From positions 186,001-250,000 of the forward strand of contig DYIY01000002.1 of assembly GCA_020723405.1 (NCBI GenBank): DNA of 64,000 bases. Reading direction: 5' to 3'. Shown in pieces: positions 19,770-29,384 of this stretch; the first letter of the stretch is position 1; each line of letters opens with the position of its first letter. The DNA comes from Thiobacillus denitrificans. GTDB lineage: Bacteria > Pseudomonadota > Gammaproteobacteria > Burkholderiales > Thiobacillaceae. The notes beneath the pieces are model-generated. The model saw only the letters and a list, made by a program, of their open reading frames with translations. It was not told the DNA's origin and ran no database searches. The position numbers and the translations under genes are program-made.

Positions 19770-20520
19770 CGTCCTGCTCCCCCCCGCCTTGATCTCCCGT
19801 TTTCCGCCGGCCCTGGCCGCTTTCCTGGCCCATCTGCCGGGTCTGGCCCTGGTGGCCTTCCTGGCCGGTGTCCTGCCTGGCCTGGCTGGCTGGGCGGCAG
19901 CCCTGCTGATCGGCCTGGTGGCGGCCGGTCTGGCCGTGGCCTGGCGACTGCCCATCTGGTGGCGCTACATCAACCTGGCCTTCGTTCCCCTGCTCTGGCT
20001 GGGGCTTCAGGCGGAATTTGACGCGGGCTGGTTCCTGGCGGGCTTTCTGCTCCTGGCCCTGACTTCCCTGGGCGCGGTGGTGACCCGGGTGCCCCTCTAC
20101 CTGTCGAGCCCGGAAGCGGCGGCTGTACTGGCGGCCCGCATTCCCCAGGGCGGCAGCCTGTGCGACCTGGGCTGCGGTCTGGGGGGACCCTTGGCACGCA
20201 TCAGCCGGCTGCGGCCGGACGTGACCCTTGCCGGTGTCGAAGCCGCTCCCCTCAATTGGCTGGTGGCCCGACTGCGGCTGACTGGAAGGGCGCAGATCCG
20301 CCTCGGCAGCCTCTGGGACACGGACCTGTCCGGCCATGACGTGGTCTACGTCTATCTCTCCCCCGCCCCCATGAAACGTCTGTGGGACAAGGCCCGGGCC
20401 GAAATGAAGCCCGGCAGCCTCTTCGTCAGCAACAGCTTTCCGGTTCCCGGCGTCAGCTTCGACGAGGAACTGGAACTCCATGACCGTTCCAAAGCCCGCC
20501 TGTTGTTCCGGAGGATGTGA
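19756..20520 (+). CDS. Class I SAM-dependent methyltransferase with membrane-anchored N terminus
   Basis: The 254-residue protein has three or four hydrophobic helices in residues 1-110, then a Rossmann methyltransferase domain. LCDLGCGLGGPLA matches motif I (SAM binding), and a GVEAAP segment matches motif II. The substrate is unknown. The gene starts inside the end of motB (14-base overlap) and its stop overlaps the next gene, so it belongs to the same transcription unit. Confidence 0.75.
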   Translation: MSSTDVLLPPALISRFPPALAAFLAHLPGLALVAFLAGVLPGLAGWAAALLIGLVAAGLAVAWRLPIWWRYINLAFVPLLWLGLQAEFDAGWFLAGFLLLALTSLGAVVTRVPLYLSSPEAAAVLAARIPQGGSLCDLGCGLGGPLARISRLRPDVTLAGVEAAPLNWLVARLRLTGRAQIRLGSLWDTDLSGHDVVYVYLSPAPMKRLWDKARAEMKPGSLFVSNSFPVPGVSFDEELELHDRSKARLLFRRM

Positions 20521-22136
20521 TGCCCCCCCTCATCCAGCGTCTGCAACCCGGTCCACTGCCCATCTTCCGTCGCACCCGCAAGATCCTGCTGGACATGGCA
20601 CCGCGTCGGGAGGGCCTGGCTGCCCGGGAAGTGGCCCACGAACTGCTGCTGGATCCCCTGGCGACCCTGCACGTCCTGCACGTGATCAACCTGAAGCTGG
20701 GCGAGAAATTCGGCACCGAGGTCAGTACCGTGGAACATGCCCTGATGATGCAGGGGCTGGGGGCCTTCTTCGACTCCGTGCCGGCCATTCCCGTACTTGA
20801 GGACAGTCCGGCGGGCAAAGACCTGCCCGCCTACCAGGCCATCCAGGCCCTGACCCGGCGGGCCCAGCATGCTGCCTGGCAGGCCCGGGATTTTGCCGTC
20901 CTGCACAGCGACGTGCGATCCGAAGAGGTCCAGGTGGCCGCCCTCCTCCACGTCATGCCGGAAATCCTGCTCTGGCTGAGGATGCCGGACGTGGCCCGGC
21001 AACTGCGCAAGGCCCGCCGCACCCAGGACACCCAGCAGGCGGAAACCGCCGTCCTGGGCCGCAGCCTCCTGGCCCTGACCCCGGATATGCTGACCGACTG
21101 GAGTCTCCCGCCCCTCACCCGGGATATGCTGGACGCGGAACTGGCCGACCGGCCCCGCCAGGCCATCGTGGCTGCCGCAGTGCGCATTGCCGGCCGGGCG
21201 GAACGGGGCTGGTGGAACGATGGGCTGCTTGAGGACTACATCGCCCTGGCCGGCGTGGAAAACACACCCGTGGAAATCGTCATCGCCACGGTGCACGCCA
21301 ACGCAGCCCGGGTCGCCCGAAGCGTGGACTGGTTGGCGGCTCCACCTGCCGCCACCTGGGGGCCCATGTTGCCCGGCCCCTGGCCGGAGGAAACGGAGGA
21401 GGAAGAAACCATCACCGCAGCCGCAGCGGTTGCGGCTCCGGATACCGGGACAGCAAAACCCGTCCCGGCCAAACGCGATCTCCAATCGGCTGCGTCCAAC
21501 AGGCCGGCATCGCCCCCTCCGCCTCCAGCCCAGCCTGCCGTATCGCCCGCCCCTGCCGTATCGCCCGCCCCTGCCGTATCGCCCGCCCCTGCTGAGGCAC
21601 CTCACACGACCTGTCCCATGCCCGACAAGGGCGTGTTCCAGGATACCCTCAAGGGCATCGAATCCCATCTGGACGGCAGCCTGACCCTCAATCAGATGTC
21701 GGCCATCATCCTCAAGGGCCTGCACTCCGGCCTGGGCCTCACGCGCATCCTGTTCGCCATGGTCACCCCCGACGGCAGCCGGGTTAAAACCCGTTTTTCC
21801 CTGGGCATCCCCAGCAACGATCCCCTGCGCCAGTTCGAGTTTCCCACCGCCAGCCGGGATCTTTTCGGCCAGCTCATGGGCAAGATGCAGGGGGTATGGG
21901 TGAACGAGGGCAACCGGGCCAGACTCTGGCCCCTGGTGGATCCGAAACTACAGAAAATCATCGGCGAAGGGGATTTCTACGCCATGAGCCTGTTCAACGG
22001 CAACCAGCCGGTGGGGCTCATCTACGCCGATCGGGGCCACGGCGATTGCGGCCTGGACCCCCTCACCTACACGGATTTCAAGATGCTCTGCCTGCAATCC
22101 GCCCGGGGCCTGGGCAAGGTGAAACCGCCGGCTTGA
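20520..22136 (+). CDS. HDOD-like/GAF-like signalling protein
   Basis: The 538-residue protein has an HDOD-like helical domain (roughly residues 1-260), a Pro/Ala-rich linker (about 280-365), and a C-terminal GAF-like domain. HDOD proteins lack the HD metal residues and commonly act in signalling or motility control. The linker contains three exact 18-bp repeats (21534-21587). The ATG at 20520 shares one base with the preceding stop; a GTG at 20517 is an alternative. Placement after motAB suggests a motility or c-di-GMP link, by inference. Confidence 0.7.
   Translation: MPPLIQRLQPGPLPIFRRTRKILLDMAPRREGLAAREVAHELLLDPLATLHVLHVINLKLGEKFGTEVSTVEHALMMQGLGAFFDSVPAIPVLEDSPAGKDLPAYQAIQALTRRAQHAAWQARDFAVLHSDVRSEEVQVAALLHVMPEILLWLRMPDVARQLRKARRTQDTQQAETAVLGRSLLALTPDMLTDWSLPPLTRDMLDAELADRPRQAIVAAAVRIAGRAERGWWNDGLLEDYIALAGVENTPVEIVIATVHANAARVARSVDWLAAPPAATWGPMLPGPWPEETEEEETITAAAAVAAPDTGTAKPVPAKRDLQSAASNRPASPPPPPAQPAVSPAPAVSPAPAVSPAPAEAPHTTCPMPDKGVFQDTLKGIESHLDGSLTLNQMSAIILKGLHSGLGLTRILFAMVTPDGSRVKTRFSLGIPSNDPLRQFEFPTASRDLFGQLMGKMQGVWVNEGNRARLWPLVDPKLQKIIGEGDFYAMSLFNGNQPVGLIYADRGHGDCGLDPLTYTDFKMLCLQSARGLGKVKPPA
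21534..21587 (+). repeat. Three exact 18-bp tandem repeats coding a Pro/Ala linker
   Basis: CCTGCCGTATCGCCCGCC occurs three times end to end (21534, 21552, 21570) and encodes repeats of PAVSPA in the interdomain linker. Being in frame and a multiple of three, the copy number could change without breaking the protein. Confidence 0.85.
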
Positions 22137-22147
22137 TCAGCCGGGCG

Positions 22148-23068
22148 TCAACTTTGCCGCTCACTCCGCTGGCTCAGGCGGCGCCGATAAGGGTGGCCCA
22201 CCTTGGTCGCCGGGGTCTGTCCCTCGCGGGACCCGGCGTGTTCGGCCGGTTCGGGCTTCACCGGCTGGCCGGCCTTGTCCAGGCCACACCAGCGCATGAG
22301 GGACTCCACGTCCTGTTCCTCCAGTTCCTCCTTCATGCCCCGCTTGAGCCGGGAGGGCATGGCCAGGGGACCGAAGCGGACCCGGATCAGGCGGCTGACG
22401 GTGAGACCCAGGTGTTCCATGAGGCGGCGCACTTCCCGGTTGCGGCCTTCCTTGATGACCAGGCGATACCACTGATTGACCCCTTCGCCACCGGCGGGCA
22501 CGATGCTCTCCACCTTGGCCAGGCCGTCGTCCAAAGGCACACCGGCCAATAGGGCGTCCATCTTCTCCTGGTCCAGGGCACCGATGAGGCGCACGGCATA
22601 TTCCCGCTCCACTTCGTAACGGGGATGGGACAGCCGGTTGGCCAGGTCCCCGTCGGTGGTGAAGATGAGCAGGCCCTCGGTGTTGAAGTCCAGCCGCCCC
22701 ACGGTGATCCAGCGGCCACCCCGGATGGGCGGCAGGTTGTCGAATACGGAAGGACGGCCTTCCGGATCGTCCCGGGAGACGATCTCGCCTTCCGGCTTGT
22801 GGTAGAGGAGAACCCGGGGCAGTTGCACCTTCCAGTTGAGACGCACCGGCTTGCCGTTCACCTTCACCACGTCGCCGGGCTTGACCTTGTCGCCCACTTG
22901 GGCGGGCTGGCCGTTGATGCTGACCCGGCCTTCCAGGATGAGCTGTTCCATGTCCCGTCGGGAACCCAGACCGGCCGTGGCCAGAACCTTGTGGAGACGT
23001 TCGCTCTGTTCTTCGAGTTGTTCAGGGCGGACCTTGAGGGGTCGGCCCATGTAGGAGTAACGCGGCAT
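22148..23068 (-). CDS. rluB: Pseudouridine synthase RluB/RsuA family
   Basis: The 306-residue protein has an N-terminal S4 RNA-binding domain ([17 protein letters not shown]) and a catalytic domain with [14 protein letters not shown], where the Asp attacks the uridine. Length and order resemble RluB, which modifies 23S rRNA near position 2605. The C-terminal 50 residues are a charged, low-complexity extension. An ATG at 23050 is an alternative start. It converges with the HDOD-like gene, 11 bases between stops, and precedes the scpBA segment. Confidence 0.88.
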   Translation of the reverse strand: MPRYSYMGRPLKVRPEQLEEQSERLHKVLATAGLGSRRDMEQLILEGRVSINGQPAQVGDKVKPGDVVKVNGKPVRLNWKVQLPRVLLYHKPEGEIVSRDDPEGRPSVFDNLPPIRGGRWITVGRLDFNTEGLLIFTTDGDLANRLSHPRYEVEREYAVRLIGALDQEKMDALLAGVPLDDGLAKVESIVPAGGEGVNQWYRLVIKEGRNREVRRLMEHLGLTVSRLIRVRFGPLAMPSRLKRGMKEELEEQDVESLMRWCGLDKAGQPVKPEPAEHAGSREGQTPATKVGHPYRRRLSQRSERQS

Positions 23069-23158
23069 GTCGATTTATCTGTATGGGCTGCTGGTTTGGT
23101 AGATCCGCGCCTTCGCGCGCGGGCGGTGGATTCTAGTGCCTTCCACCTCCTTTGTAGC

Positions 23159-23842
23159 CTATTCCACCGGCGGCGGTTCTTCCATGGGCAATTCGTCCAC
23201 CCGGACGGCTTCGATGAGTTCCCGGGCCAGTTCCGGCAGGGGCGGCAGTTCCCCCAGGGATCGGAGACCCAGATCCGACAGAAACTGCTTGGTGGTGGCC
23301 AGCAGGGCCGGCCTCCCGGGCACGTCCTTGTGCCCCACGGTCTCCACCCAGCCCCGTTCCTCCAGGGTCTTGATGATCTGGCTGTTCACCGCCACGCCGC
23401 GGATTTCCTCCACGTCGCCCCGGGTCACCGGCTGGCGGTAGGCGATGATGGCCAGAGTCTCCAGGGTGGCCCGGGAATAGCGGGGCGGCTTCTCCGGGTT
23501 CAGGCGGTCCAGGTGATGCTGGTATTCCGGCCGGGTCTGGAAGCGCCAGCCTTCGGCCAGAAAGACCAATTCCACCCCCCTGCCCTGCCAGTCGCTTTGC
23601 AGTTCCTCCAGGGCCCGGCGCAGGATGTCGTTGGCCAGTTCCGCGTCGAACACCTTCTTCAGTTCCCCCAGGGTCATGGGCGCCGAACCGGCCAGCAGCA
23701 CGGTTTCCAGGATGCGTTTGATCCCGGTGAGGGGATTCTCCAGTTCCCCTTCGGGAAACAGGTCGTGACTCTCGATGGGCTTGTCCTCTCCCCGGGCCCG
23801 GCTGCGGCGGGACGTGGCGGGAAGGTCATCAGGCTTGGGCAT
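23159..23842 (-). CDS. scpB: Segregation and condensation protein B
   Basis: The 227-residue ScpB has two winged-helix units; [19 protein letters not shown] is the conserved central block. It is the kite subunit of the SMC-ScpAB condensin complex. The start chosen is the ATG at 23842, overlapping the end of scpA by 14 bases; a longer frame upstream is antisense-like low-complexity sequence. The C terminus is acidic and Pro-rich. Confidence 0.93.
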   Translation of the reverse strand: MPKPDDLPATSRRSRARGEDKPIESHDLFPEGELENPLTGIKRILETVLLAGSAPMTLGELKKVFDAELANDILRRALEELQSDWQGRGVELVFLAEGWRFQTRPEYQHHLDRLNPEKPPRYSRATLETLAIIAYRQPVTRGDVEEIRGVAVNSQIIKTLEERGWVETVGHKDVPGRPALLATTKQFLSDLGLRSLGELPPLPELARELIEAVRVDELPMEEPPPVE

Positions 23843-24695
23843 GGGCGTCGAGGATGGCGAGTTGGGCGTGGATGGGGGCGAAGGGTTCGTTCTGCACGAT
23901 GTCCACCAACCGCTCCCGCACCAGTTCCAGGAGGGCCAGGAAGGCCACCACCAGGGCGGAACGGCCCTCGGCCGGGTCGAACAGGTCGGCAAACAACAGG
24001 CGCAGGGTGCCGCCCGAAGCCGCTTCCTGCAAGCGGCGCAGAATGCGGGTCATGTGCTCCCGGACCGACAGTTCGTGGCGGCCGATGCGGTGGTGGCGGC
24101 TCATGGAGGCCCGCTTGAGGATGGCCCCCCAGGCCTCCAGCAGGTCGCCGGGCTCCACCCGGGGCAGGCGCTTGGCCAGCAACTGGGGCACCAGCACGCT
24201 CACCGCCTGGAAATCCCTGCCCAGTTGCGGCAGGGCGTCCAGGTTGCGGGCAGCGATCTTGGTCTGCTCGTATTCCAGCAGGCGGCGCACCAGTTCCGCC
24301 CGGGGATCATGCTCGTCTCCCTCCTCCAGTTTCTCCGGCCGGGGCAGCAGCATGCGGGATTTGATCTCGATGAGCATGGCGGCCATCACCAGGTATTCCG
24401 CCGCCAGTTCCAGGCGCTTGCGGCGCATGACCTCCACGTAGTCCATGTACTGGCGGGTCAGGGCCGACATGTTGATGTCCAGCACATTGAGGTTGTTGCG
24501 CCGGATGAGCCAGAGCAGCAGGTCCAGGGGGCCTTCGAAGGCCTCCAGGATCACCTCCAGGGCATCGGGAGGGATGTACAGGTCGGTGGGCAGGTCGGTC
24601 CACAACTGGCCCTGGACCCGGGCCAGGTGACGCACCTCGGCTTCCGCCTGCTCGATGGCCTCGGCCGGGTCAAGGAGTTCGTCGGTGCCGGTCAT
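23829..24695 (-). CDS. scpA: Segregation and condensation protein A
   Basis: The 288-residue kleisin has [15 protein letters not shown] (about residues 53-67) at the SMC-neck-binding N domain and a helical C-terminal winged helix. It overlaps scpB downstream and dnaE upstream (ATGA), making dnaE-scpA-scpB one coupled unit. Such a link between replication and condensin genes suggests coordinated expression. Confidence 0.95.
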   Translation of the reverse strand: MTGTDELLDPAEAIEQAEAEVRHLARVQGQLWTDLPTDLYIPPDALEVILEAFEGPLDLLLWLIRRNNLNVLDINMSALTRQYMDYVEVMRRKRLELAAEYLVMAAMLIEIKSRMLLPRPEKLEEGDEHDPRAELVRRLLEYEQTKIAARNLDALPQLGRDFQAVSVLVPQLLAKRLPRVEPGDLLEAWGAILKRASMSRHHRIGRHELSVREHMTRILRRLQEAASGGTLRLLFADLFDPAEGRSALVVAFLALLELVRERLVDIVQNEPFAPIHAQLAILDAHAQA

Positions 24696-27600
24696 GCCGC
24701 CACCCGCTCCCGGTCGCGGCCGCTCTTCAGCACCACGGCATAGTTCACCCGCAGGCTGCCCAGGGGCGCCAGGGCGGCCAGCAGATCGTCGGACAGGCGC
24801 AGGCGCCAGTCGGGCCCCAGTTGCAGGTCGCAGCTCGCCACGGTGTTGTGGTAACCCAGGCTCACCGGACAGCCGCCGGGCAGGCGATGGGGTGCCAGGG
24901 CATCGATCACCCGGCGCGGGTCCGGGGCATCCTTGAGCTCCAGACGCAGACCCGTGGCGTAGCGTGTGCGGGCCCCGTCCAGATCCAGGATGTCATCGGC
25001 GGTGACGCGCATGCCGCCGGAGTATTCGTCGTGGCTGGCCTTGCCCACCACCAGCAACAGGGCATCCTCCTTGATGAGGGCCCGGTGGGCTTCGAAGAGT
25101 TCGTTGAACACCGCCGCCTCCACTTGGGCCTGGCCGTCGTCCAGGGTGACGAAGGCCATCTTGCCCCGGCGGGTCATCTGGGTACGCACGGCGGCCACGA
25201 TGCCGGCCATGAGTTGCTGGCCGGGCTGGGGCCGTACGTCCTTCAAGGCCTTGTCCGCCAGGCCCTTCAGGGCCGCCCGGTCGGCTTCGAAGGGGTGGCC
25301 GGACAGGTAGTAGCCCAGGGCCGTCTTCTCCTGGGCCAGACGCTCCTTCAGGGGCCAGTCGGCCACAGCCATGAGGTCCGGCGGAGCCTCGCCCCCCATG
25401 TCGCCGAACAGGGTGTTCTGGGCTGCGTTGGCCTGCTGGGTTTCCGCCCATTCCATGGCCATGCCCACGCTCATCAGGGTGGCATTGCGGTTGCCGTGCA
25501 GGCCGTCGAAGGCGCCGGCCCGGACCAGGGCCTCGATGGCCCGGCGGTTCACCTGGCGGCGGTCGATGCGCCGGCAGAAGTCGAACAGGTCGGTGAAGGC
25601 GCCGCCGGATTCCCGGGCCGCCAGGATGTTGTTGATGGCCCCTTCCCCGGTGCCCTTCACCGCGCCCAGGCCGTAGCGCACGTGCTTGCGGTCCACCGGC
25701 AGAAAGCGATAGACGGACTGGTTGATGTCCGGCGGCAGAATGGTCAGTCCGTTCTTCAAGGAGTCGTCGTGGAAGATCTTGACGCTGTCCGTGTCGTCCA
25801 TGTCTGAGGACAGGGTGGCGGCCATGTAGGCCGCCGTATGGTGGGCCTTCAGCCAGGCGGTCTGGTAGGACACCACCGCATAGGCGGCGGTGTGGGATTT
25901 GTTGAAGCCGTATTCGGCGAACTTTTCCATGAGGTCGAAGAGCTGCATGGCCAGGGCTTCCTCGTAGCCCTTCTTCTTGGCCCCCTCGCGCATGATGTCC
26001 CGGTGCTTGGCCATCTCCTCGGCCTTCTTCTTGCCCATGGCCCGGCGCAGCAGGTCGGCGCCGCCCAGGGTGTAGCCGCCGATGATCTGGGAGATCTGCA
26101 TCACCTGTTCCTGGTAGACGATGACCCCGTAGGTGGGCTCCAGGCAGTCCTTCAGGTCCGGGTGGAAGTAATCGATGGTCTGCTTGCCCTTCTTGCGCAG
26201 GATGAAGTCCTCCACCATGCCCGAACCCAGGGGGCCAGGCCGGTAGAGGGCCAGCACGGCGATGATGTCCTCGAAGCGATCCGGCTCCAGCTTGGTGAGG
26301 AGCTTCTTCATGCCTTCCGATTCCAACTGGAAGATGGCCGTGGTGTTGGCCTTCTTGAGGATGTCGTAGGCCGCCTTGTCGGTGAGGGGCAGGGTCTCCA
26401 GGTTCACGTCCCAGGTCGGGTCCAGCAGCTTGATGTACTTCACCGCCAGGTCGATGATGGTCAGGTTGCGCAGACCCAGGAAGTCGAACTTCACCAGGCC
26501 GGCCTTTTCCACGTCGTCCTTGTCGAACTGGGACACCACCGAGTCGGAACCCTCGGCGTTGTACAGGGGACAGAAATCCGTAAGCTTGCCCGGGGCGATG
26601 AGCACGCCGCCGGCGTGCATGCCCACGTTGCGGGTCAGACCCTCCAGCTTGCGGGCCAGGTCGAAGAGTTCCTTCACCTCCTCTTCCGACTCGTAGCGGG
26701 CCTTCAGTTCCGGCACCTGCTCCAGGGCTTCGTCCAGAGTCACGTTCTTGCCCGGGGCCGAGGGGATCATCTTCGACAACTGGTCGCAGAAGTTGTAGGA
26801 CAGGTCCAGGACCCGGCCCACGTCGCGCACCACCGCCCGGGCCGCCATAGCGCCGAAGGTGGCGATCTGGGACACAGCGTCGGCGCCGTATTTCTCCCGC
26901 ACGTATTCGATGACCCGCCAGCGGTTGTCCTGGCAGAAGTCCACGTCGAAGTCGGGCATGGACACCCGCTCCGGGTTGAGAAACCGCTCGAAGAGAAGCG
27001 CGTAAGCCAATGGATCCAAATCAGTAATTCCGATCGCATAGGCCACCAGGGAACCGGCGCCGGAGCCCCGTCCCGGGCCCACGGGCACCCCGTTGTGCTT
27101 TCCCCAGTTGATGAAGTCGGCCACGATGAGGAAGTAGCCCGGGAAGCCCATCTGGATGATGGTGTCCAGTTCCAGTTCCAGGCGGGCGGAGTATTCCGGA
27201 TAGCGTTCCTGACGTTGCTTCTCGTCCGGATAGAGAACGGCCATGCGTTCCGCCAGGCCGTCCCGGGCCCGCTGGCGCAGGTAGTCGTCCAGGGGCACGT
27301 TGCCGGGCGTGGGGAAGTCCGGCAGCTTGCTCTTGCCCAGTTCCAGGGTCAGGTTGCAGCGCCGGGCAATCTCCAGGGAATTCTCCAGGGCCTCGGGAAA
27401 ATCGGCGAACAACGCCGCCATCTCCGCCTGGTTCTTGAAGTAGTCCTCTTCGGTGAAGGTCTTGGGCCGGCGCCGGTCGGACAGCACGTAGCCCTCGGCG
27501 ATGCACACCCGGGCCTCGTGGGCCGTGTAGTCCTCCCGCTTCAGGAACTCCACCGGGTGGGTGGCCACCACCGGCAGGCCCAGTTCCTCGGCCAGCAGGG

Positions 27601-28159
27601 CCGCGCCGGACACCTGAACCTCGCACTCGGGCCGGCCGTCCCGTTGCAGTTCCAGGTAATAGCGCCCGGGAAAGCGCCGGGCCCAGGCCCGGGCCAGCAC
27701 CCGGGCGGTATCCAGGGAATCGTTGACCAGGGCGGCACCCACGTCGCCGAGATGCCCCCCGGACAGGGCGATGAGGCCGCCGCTGCCCATCTCGTCGAAC
27801 CAGGCCGGCTGCACCACCGCCCGGCCCCGGTGCATGTTGGTCCGGTAAGCCCGGGTGAGAATCTCGCACAGGCGCCGCCAGCCCTCGCTGTCCTGCACGA
27901 GCAGCAGAAGGCGGGTGGGTTTGTCGGCCGCTTCCGCCGGTGCCACCCAGACGTCGCAGCCGGCGATGGGTTTGACCCCCTTCTTGCGCGCCCCGCTGTA
28001 GAACTTCACCAGGCCGAACACGTTGCCCAGGTCGGTCATGGCCAGGGCCGGCATGGCGTCCGCCTTGGCCGCCTTGATGGCCTCATCCACCCGCAGGATG
28101 CTGTCCACCACCGAGTACTCGCTGTGCAGACGCAGATGGACGAAGCGGGGATCGGTCAT
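24692..28159 (-). CDS. dnaE: DNA polymerase III alpha subunit
   Basis: The 1155-residue replicative polymerase has the type I DnaE layout. The PHP domain comes first (FVHLRLHSEYSVVDS), and the catalytic palm includes PDFDVDFCQD with its Asp pair. The fingers, tandem helix-hairpin-helix, OB-fold and tau-binding tail follow. Length and order match the essential proteobacterial form. No exonuclease domain is fused. Its stop overlaps the scpA start. Confidence 0.98.
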   Translation of the reverse strand: MTDPRFVHLRLHSEYSVVDSILRVDEAIKAAKADAMPALAMTDLGNVFGLVKFYSGARKKGVKPIAGCDVWVAPAEAADKPTRLLLLVQDSEGWRRLCEILTRAYRTNMHRGRAVVQPAWFDEMGSGGLIALSGGHLGDVGAALVNDSLDTARVLARAWARRFPGRYYLELQRDGRPECEVQVSGAALLAEELGLPVVATHPVEFLKREDYTAHEARVCIAEGYVLSDRRRPKTFTEEDYFKNQAEMAALFADFPEALENSLEIARRCNLTLELGKSKLPDFPTPGNVPLDDYLRQRARDGLAERMAVLYPDEKQRQERYPEYSARLELELDTIIQMGFPGYFLIVADFINWGKHNGVPVGPGRGSGAGSLVAYAIGITDLDPLAYALLFERFLNPERVSMPDFDVDFCQDNRWRVIEYVREKYGADAVSQIATFGAMAARAVVRDVGRVLDLSYNFCDQLSKMIPSAPGKNVTLDEALEQVPELKARYESEEEVKELFDLARKLEGLTRNVGMHAGGVLIAPGKLTDFCPLYNAEGSDSVVSQFDKDDVEKAGLVKFDFLGLRNLTIIDLAVKYIKLLDPTWDVNLETLPLTDKAAYDILKKANTTAIFQLESEGMKKLLTKLEPDRFEDIIAVLALYRPGPLGSGMVEDFILRKKGKQTIDYFHPDLKDCLEPTYGVIVYQEQVMQISQIIGGYTLGGADLLRRAMGKKKAEEMAKHRDIMREGAKKKGYEEALAMQLFDLMEKFAEYGFNKSHTAAYAVVSYQTAWLKAHHTAAYMAATLSSDMDDTDSVKIFHDDSLKNGLTILPPDINQSVYRFLPVDRKHVRYGLGAVKGTGEGAINNILAARESGGAFTDLFDFCRRIDRRQVNRRAIEALVRAGAFDGLHGNRNATLMSVGMAMEWAETQQANAAQNTLFGDMGGEAPPDLMAVADWPLKERLAQEKTALGYYLSGHPFEADRAALKGLADKALKDVRPQPGQQLMAGIVAAVRTQMTRRGKMAFVTLDDGQAQVEAAVFNELFEAHRALIKEDALLLVVGKASHDEYSGGMRVTADDILDLDGARTRYATGLRLELKDAPDPRRVIDALAPHRLPGGCPVSLGYHNTVASCDLQLGPDWRLRLSDDLLAALAPLGSLRVNYAVVLKSGRDRERVAA

Positions 28160-28249
28160 GAACGCAGTGTGCCAACTCGGAAGGGGCGGATTTTACCCTC
28201 GGGGGGAAGGCTGGCGACCAGGCGATCCGGTTTTTCACCTCCAGAAAGG

Positions 28250-28279
28250 AAAAAACCCCGGACACCTGCATGTCCGGGG
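28250..28279 (-). terminator. Rho-independent terminator of phaEC
   Basis: CCCCGGACA (28256-28264) and TGTCCGGGG (28271-28279) form a perfect 9-bp stem with a 6-nt loop. Read on the minus strand the stem is followed by at least six T residues. It sits 24 bases after the phaC stop and upstream of dnaE, so it ends the phaE-phaC transcript. Confidence 0.88.
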
Positions 28280-28302
28280 TCGGTCCTGCCGGGCTGGGCC
28301 GG

Positions 28303-29370
28303 TCAGCTACGCTCGTCCAGCCACTTGCCGATGGCCGGCGGCACGGTCTTCTGGGCCTTGCCGCTCACATAGATGCCGATGTGGCCGCCGGGAAATGAGA
28401 GTTCCGTGTAGTCCTTCGTACCCAGCTTGCCGCGCATGGCCCGGGAGGCGTCGGGCGGGACCAGATGGTCCTGCTCGGCAAACACGTTCAGCACCGGCAT
28501 GGAGATGTTCTTCAGACTCACCGGCTCGCCGATCTCCAGGCCGCCCTTGAGCAGCTTGTTCTGCTGGTAGAAGTCCTTGATGAACTGGCGGAAGGCTTCG
28601 CCGGCCTGGTCGGGTGAGTCGAAGATCCACTTTTCCATGCGCAGGAAGTTCTTCAGGGCTTCCGGGTCGTCCAGGGTGTCCAGCAGACCCAGGTATTTCT
28701 GGCCCATGAGCTGATAGGGCTTCAGGTTGAGGAAGGTCCAGTTGAGCATCTCGCCGGGCACGTTGCCCAGGGTGTCCACCACCAGATCCGCGTCCACCTG
28801 CTGCACCCAGTGGGACAGCATGTTGTCCGGCGTCTGGAAGTCCACGGGGGTGACCATGGTCACCAGGTTCTTGACCTTGTCCGGATGCAGGGCGGAATAA
28901 CACAGGGAGAAGGTGCCGCCCTGGCAGATGCCCAGGATATTGATCTTGGGCACCCGGTGGCGTTCGCAGATGACGTCCACGCAGCGGTCCAGGTAACCGT
29001 TGATGTAGTCATCCAGGGTGAGGTAGCGGTCGGCTCGGTCCGGGTAGCCCCAATCCACCAGGTACACGTCCTGGCCGGCATCCATCAGAGCCTTCACGGT
29101 GGAGCGGTTTTCCTGGATGTCGGTCATGTAGGGCCGATTCACCAGGGCGTAGACGATGAGCAGGGGCACCTTGCTGGTGATGGCGTCCTTGTTGGGGTTC
29201 TGGAAGCGGTACAGGGTCAGCTTGTCTTCCCGGTACACCACGGTCTTGGGGGTGACGCCGGTGGAAATCTCCCCGACTTCCATCAGGTTCTTCATGCCGT
29301 GGGAAAGCTTCTGGCCGTAATTGGTGAGTTCCTGCATGACGGCGTCGGGGCGCATGTCGAAGGGCAGCAT
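28303..29370 (-). CDS. phaC: Class III PHA synthase subunit PhaC
   Basis: The 355-residue alpha/beta hydrolase-fold subunit polymerises 3-hydroxyacyl-CoA into PHA. The lipase-like box GICQGG is at residues 147-152, with nucleophile Cys149 at the position known for class III synthases. The general-base His lies in FPGGHIG near the C terminus, and an Asp lies in the AEQDHLVPPD block. At about 355 residues it is clearly class III (class I is near 590) and needs PhaE, encoded 14 bases upstream. An AGGAG site precedes the ATG. Confidence 0.95.
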   Translation of the reverse strand: MLPFDMRPDAVMQELTNYGQKLSHGMKNLMEVGEISTGVTPKTVVYREDKLTLYRFQNPNKDAITSKVPLLIVYALVNRPYMTDIQENRSTVKALMDAGQDVYLVDWGYPDRADRYLTLDDYINGYLDRCVDVICERHRVPKINILGICQGGTFSLCYSALHPDKVKNLVTMVTPVDFQTPDNMLSHWVQQVDADLVVDTLGNVPGEMLNWTFLNLKPYQLMGQKYLGLLDTLDDPEALKNFLRMEKWIFDSPDQAGEAFRQFIKDFYQQNKLLKGGLEIGEPVSLKNISMPVLNVFAEQDHLVPPDASRAMRGKLGTKDYTELSFPGGHIGIYVSGKAQKTVPPAIGKWLDERS

Positions 29371-29384
29371 TCTCGTTCTCCTGG

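Noticed and set aside
21534-21587. Possible CRISPR-like repeats
   Set aside because: The units are contiguous without spacers and lie in frame in a coding linker.
25838-28372. 844-codon plus-strand frame inside dnaE
   Set aside because: It is a shadow of dnaE, rich in His/Gly/Gln with no motif or ribosome-binding site.
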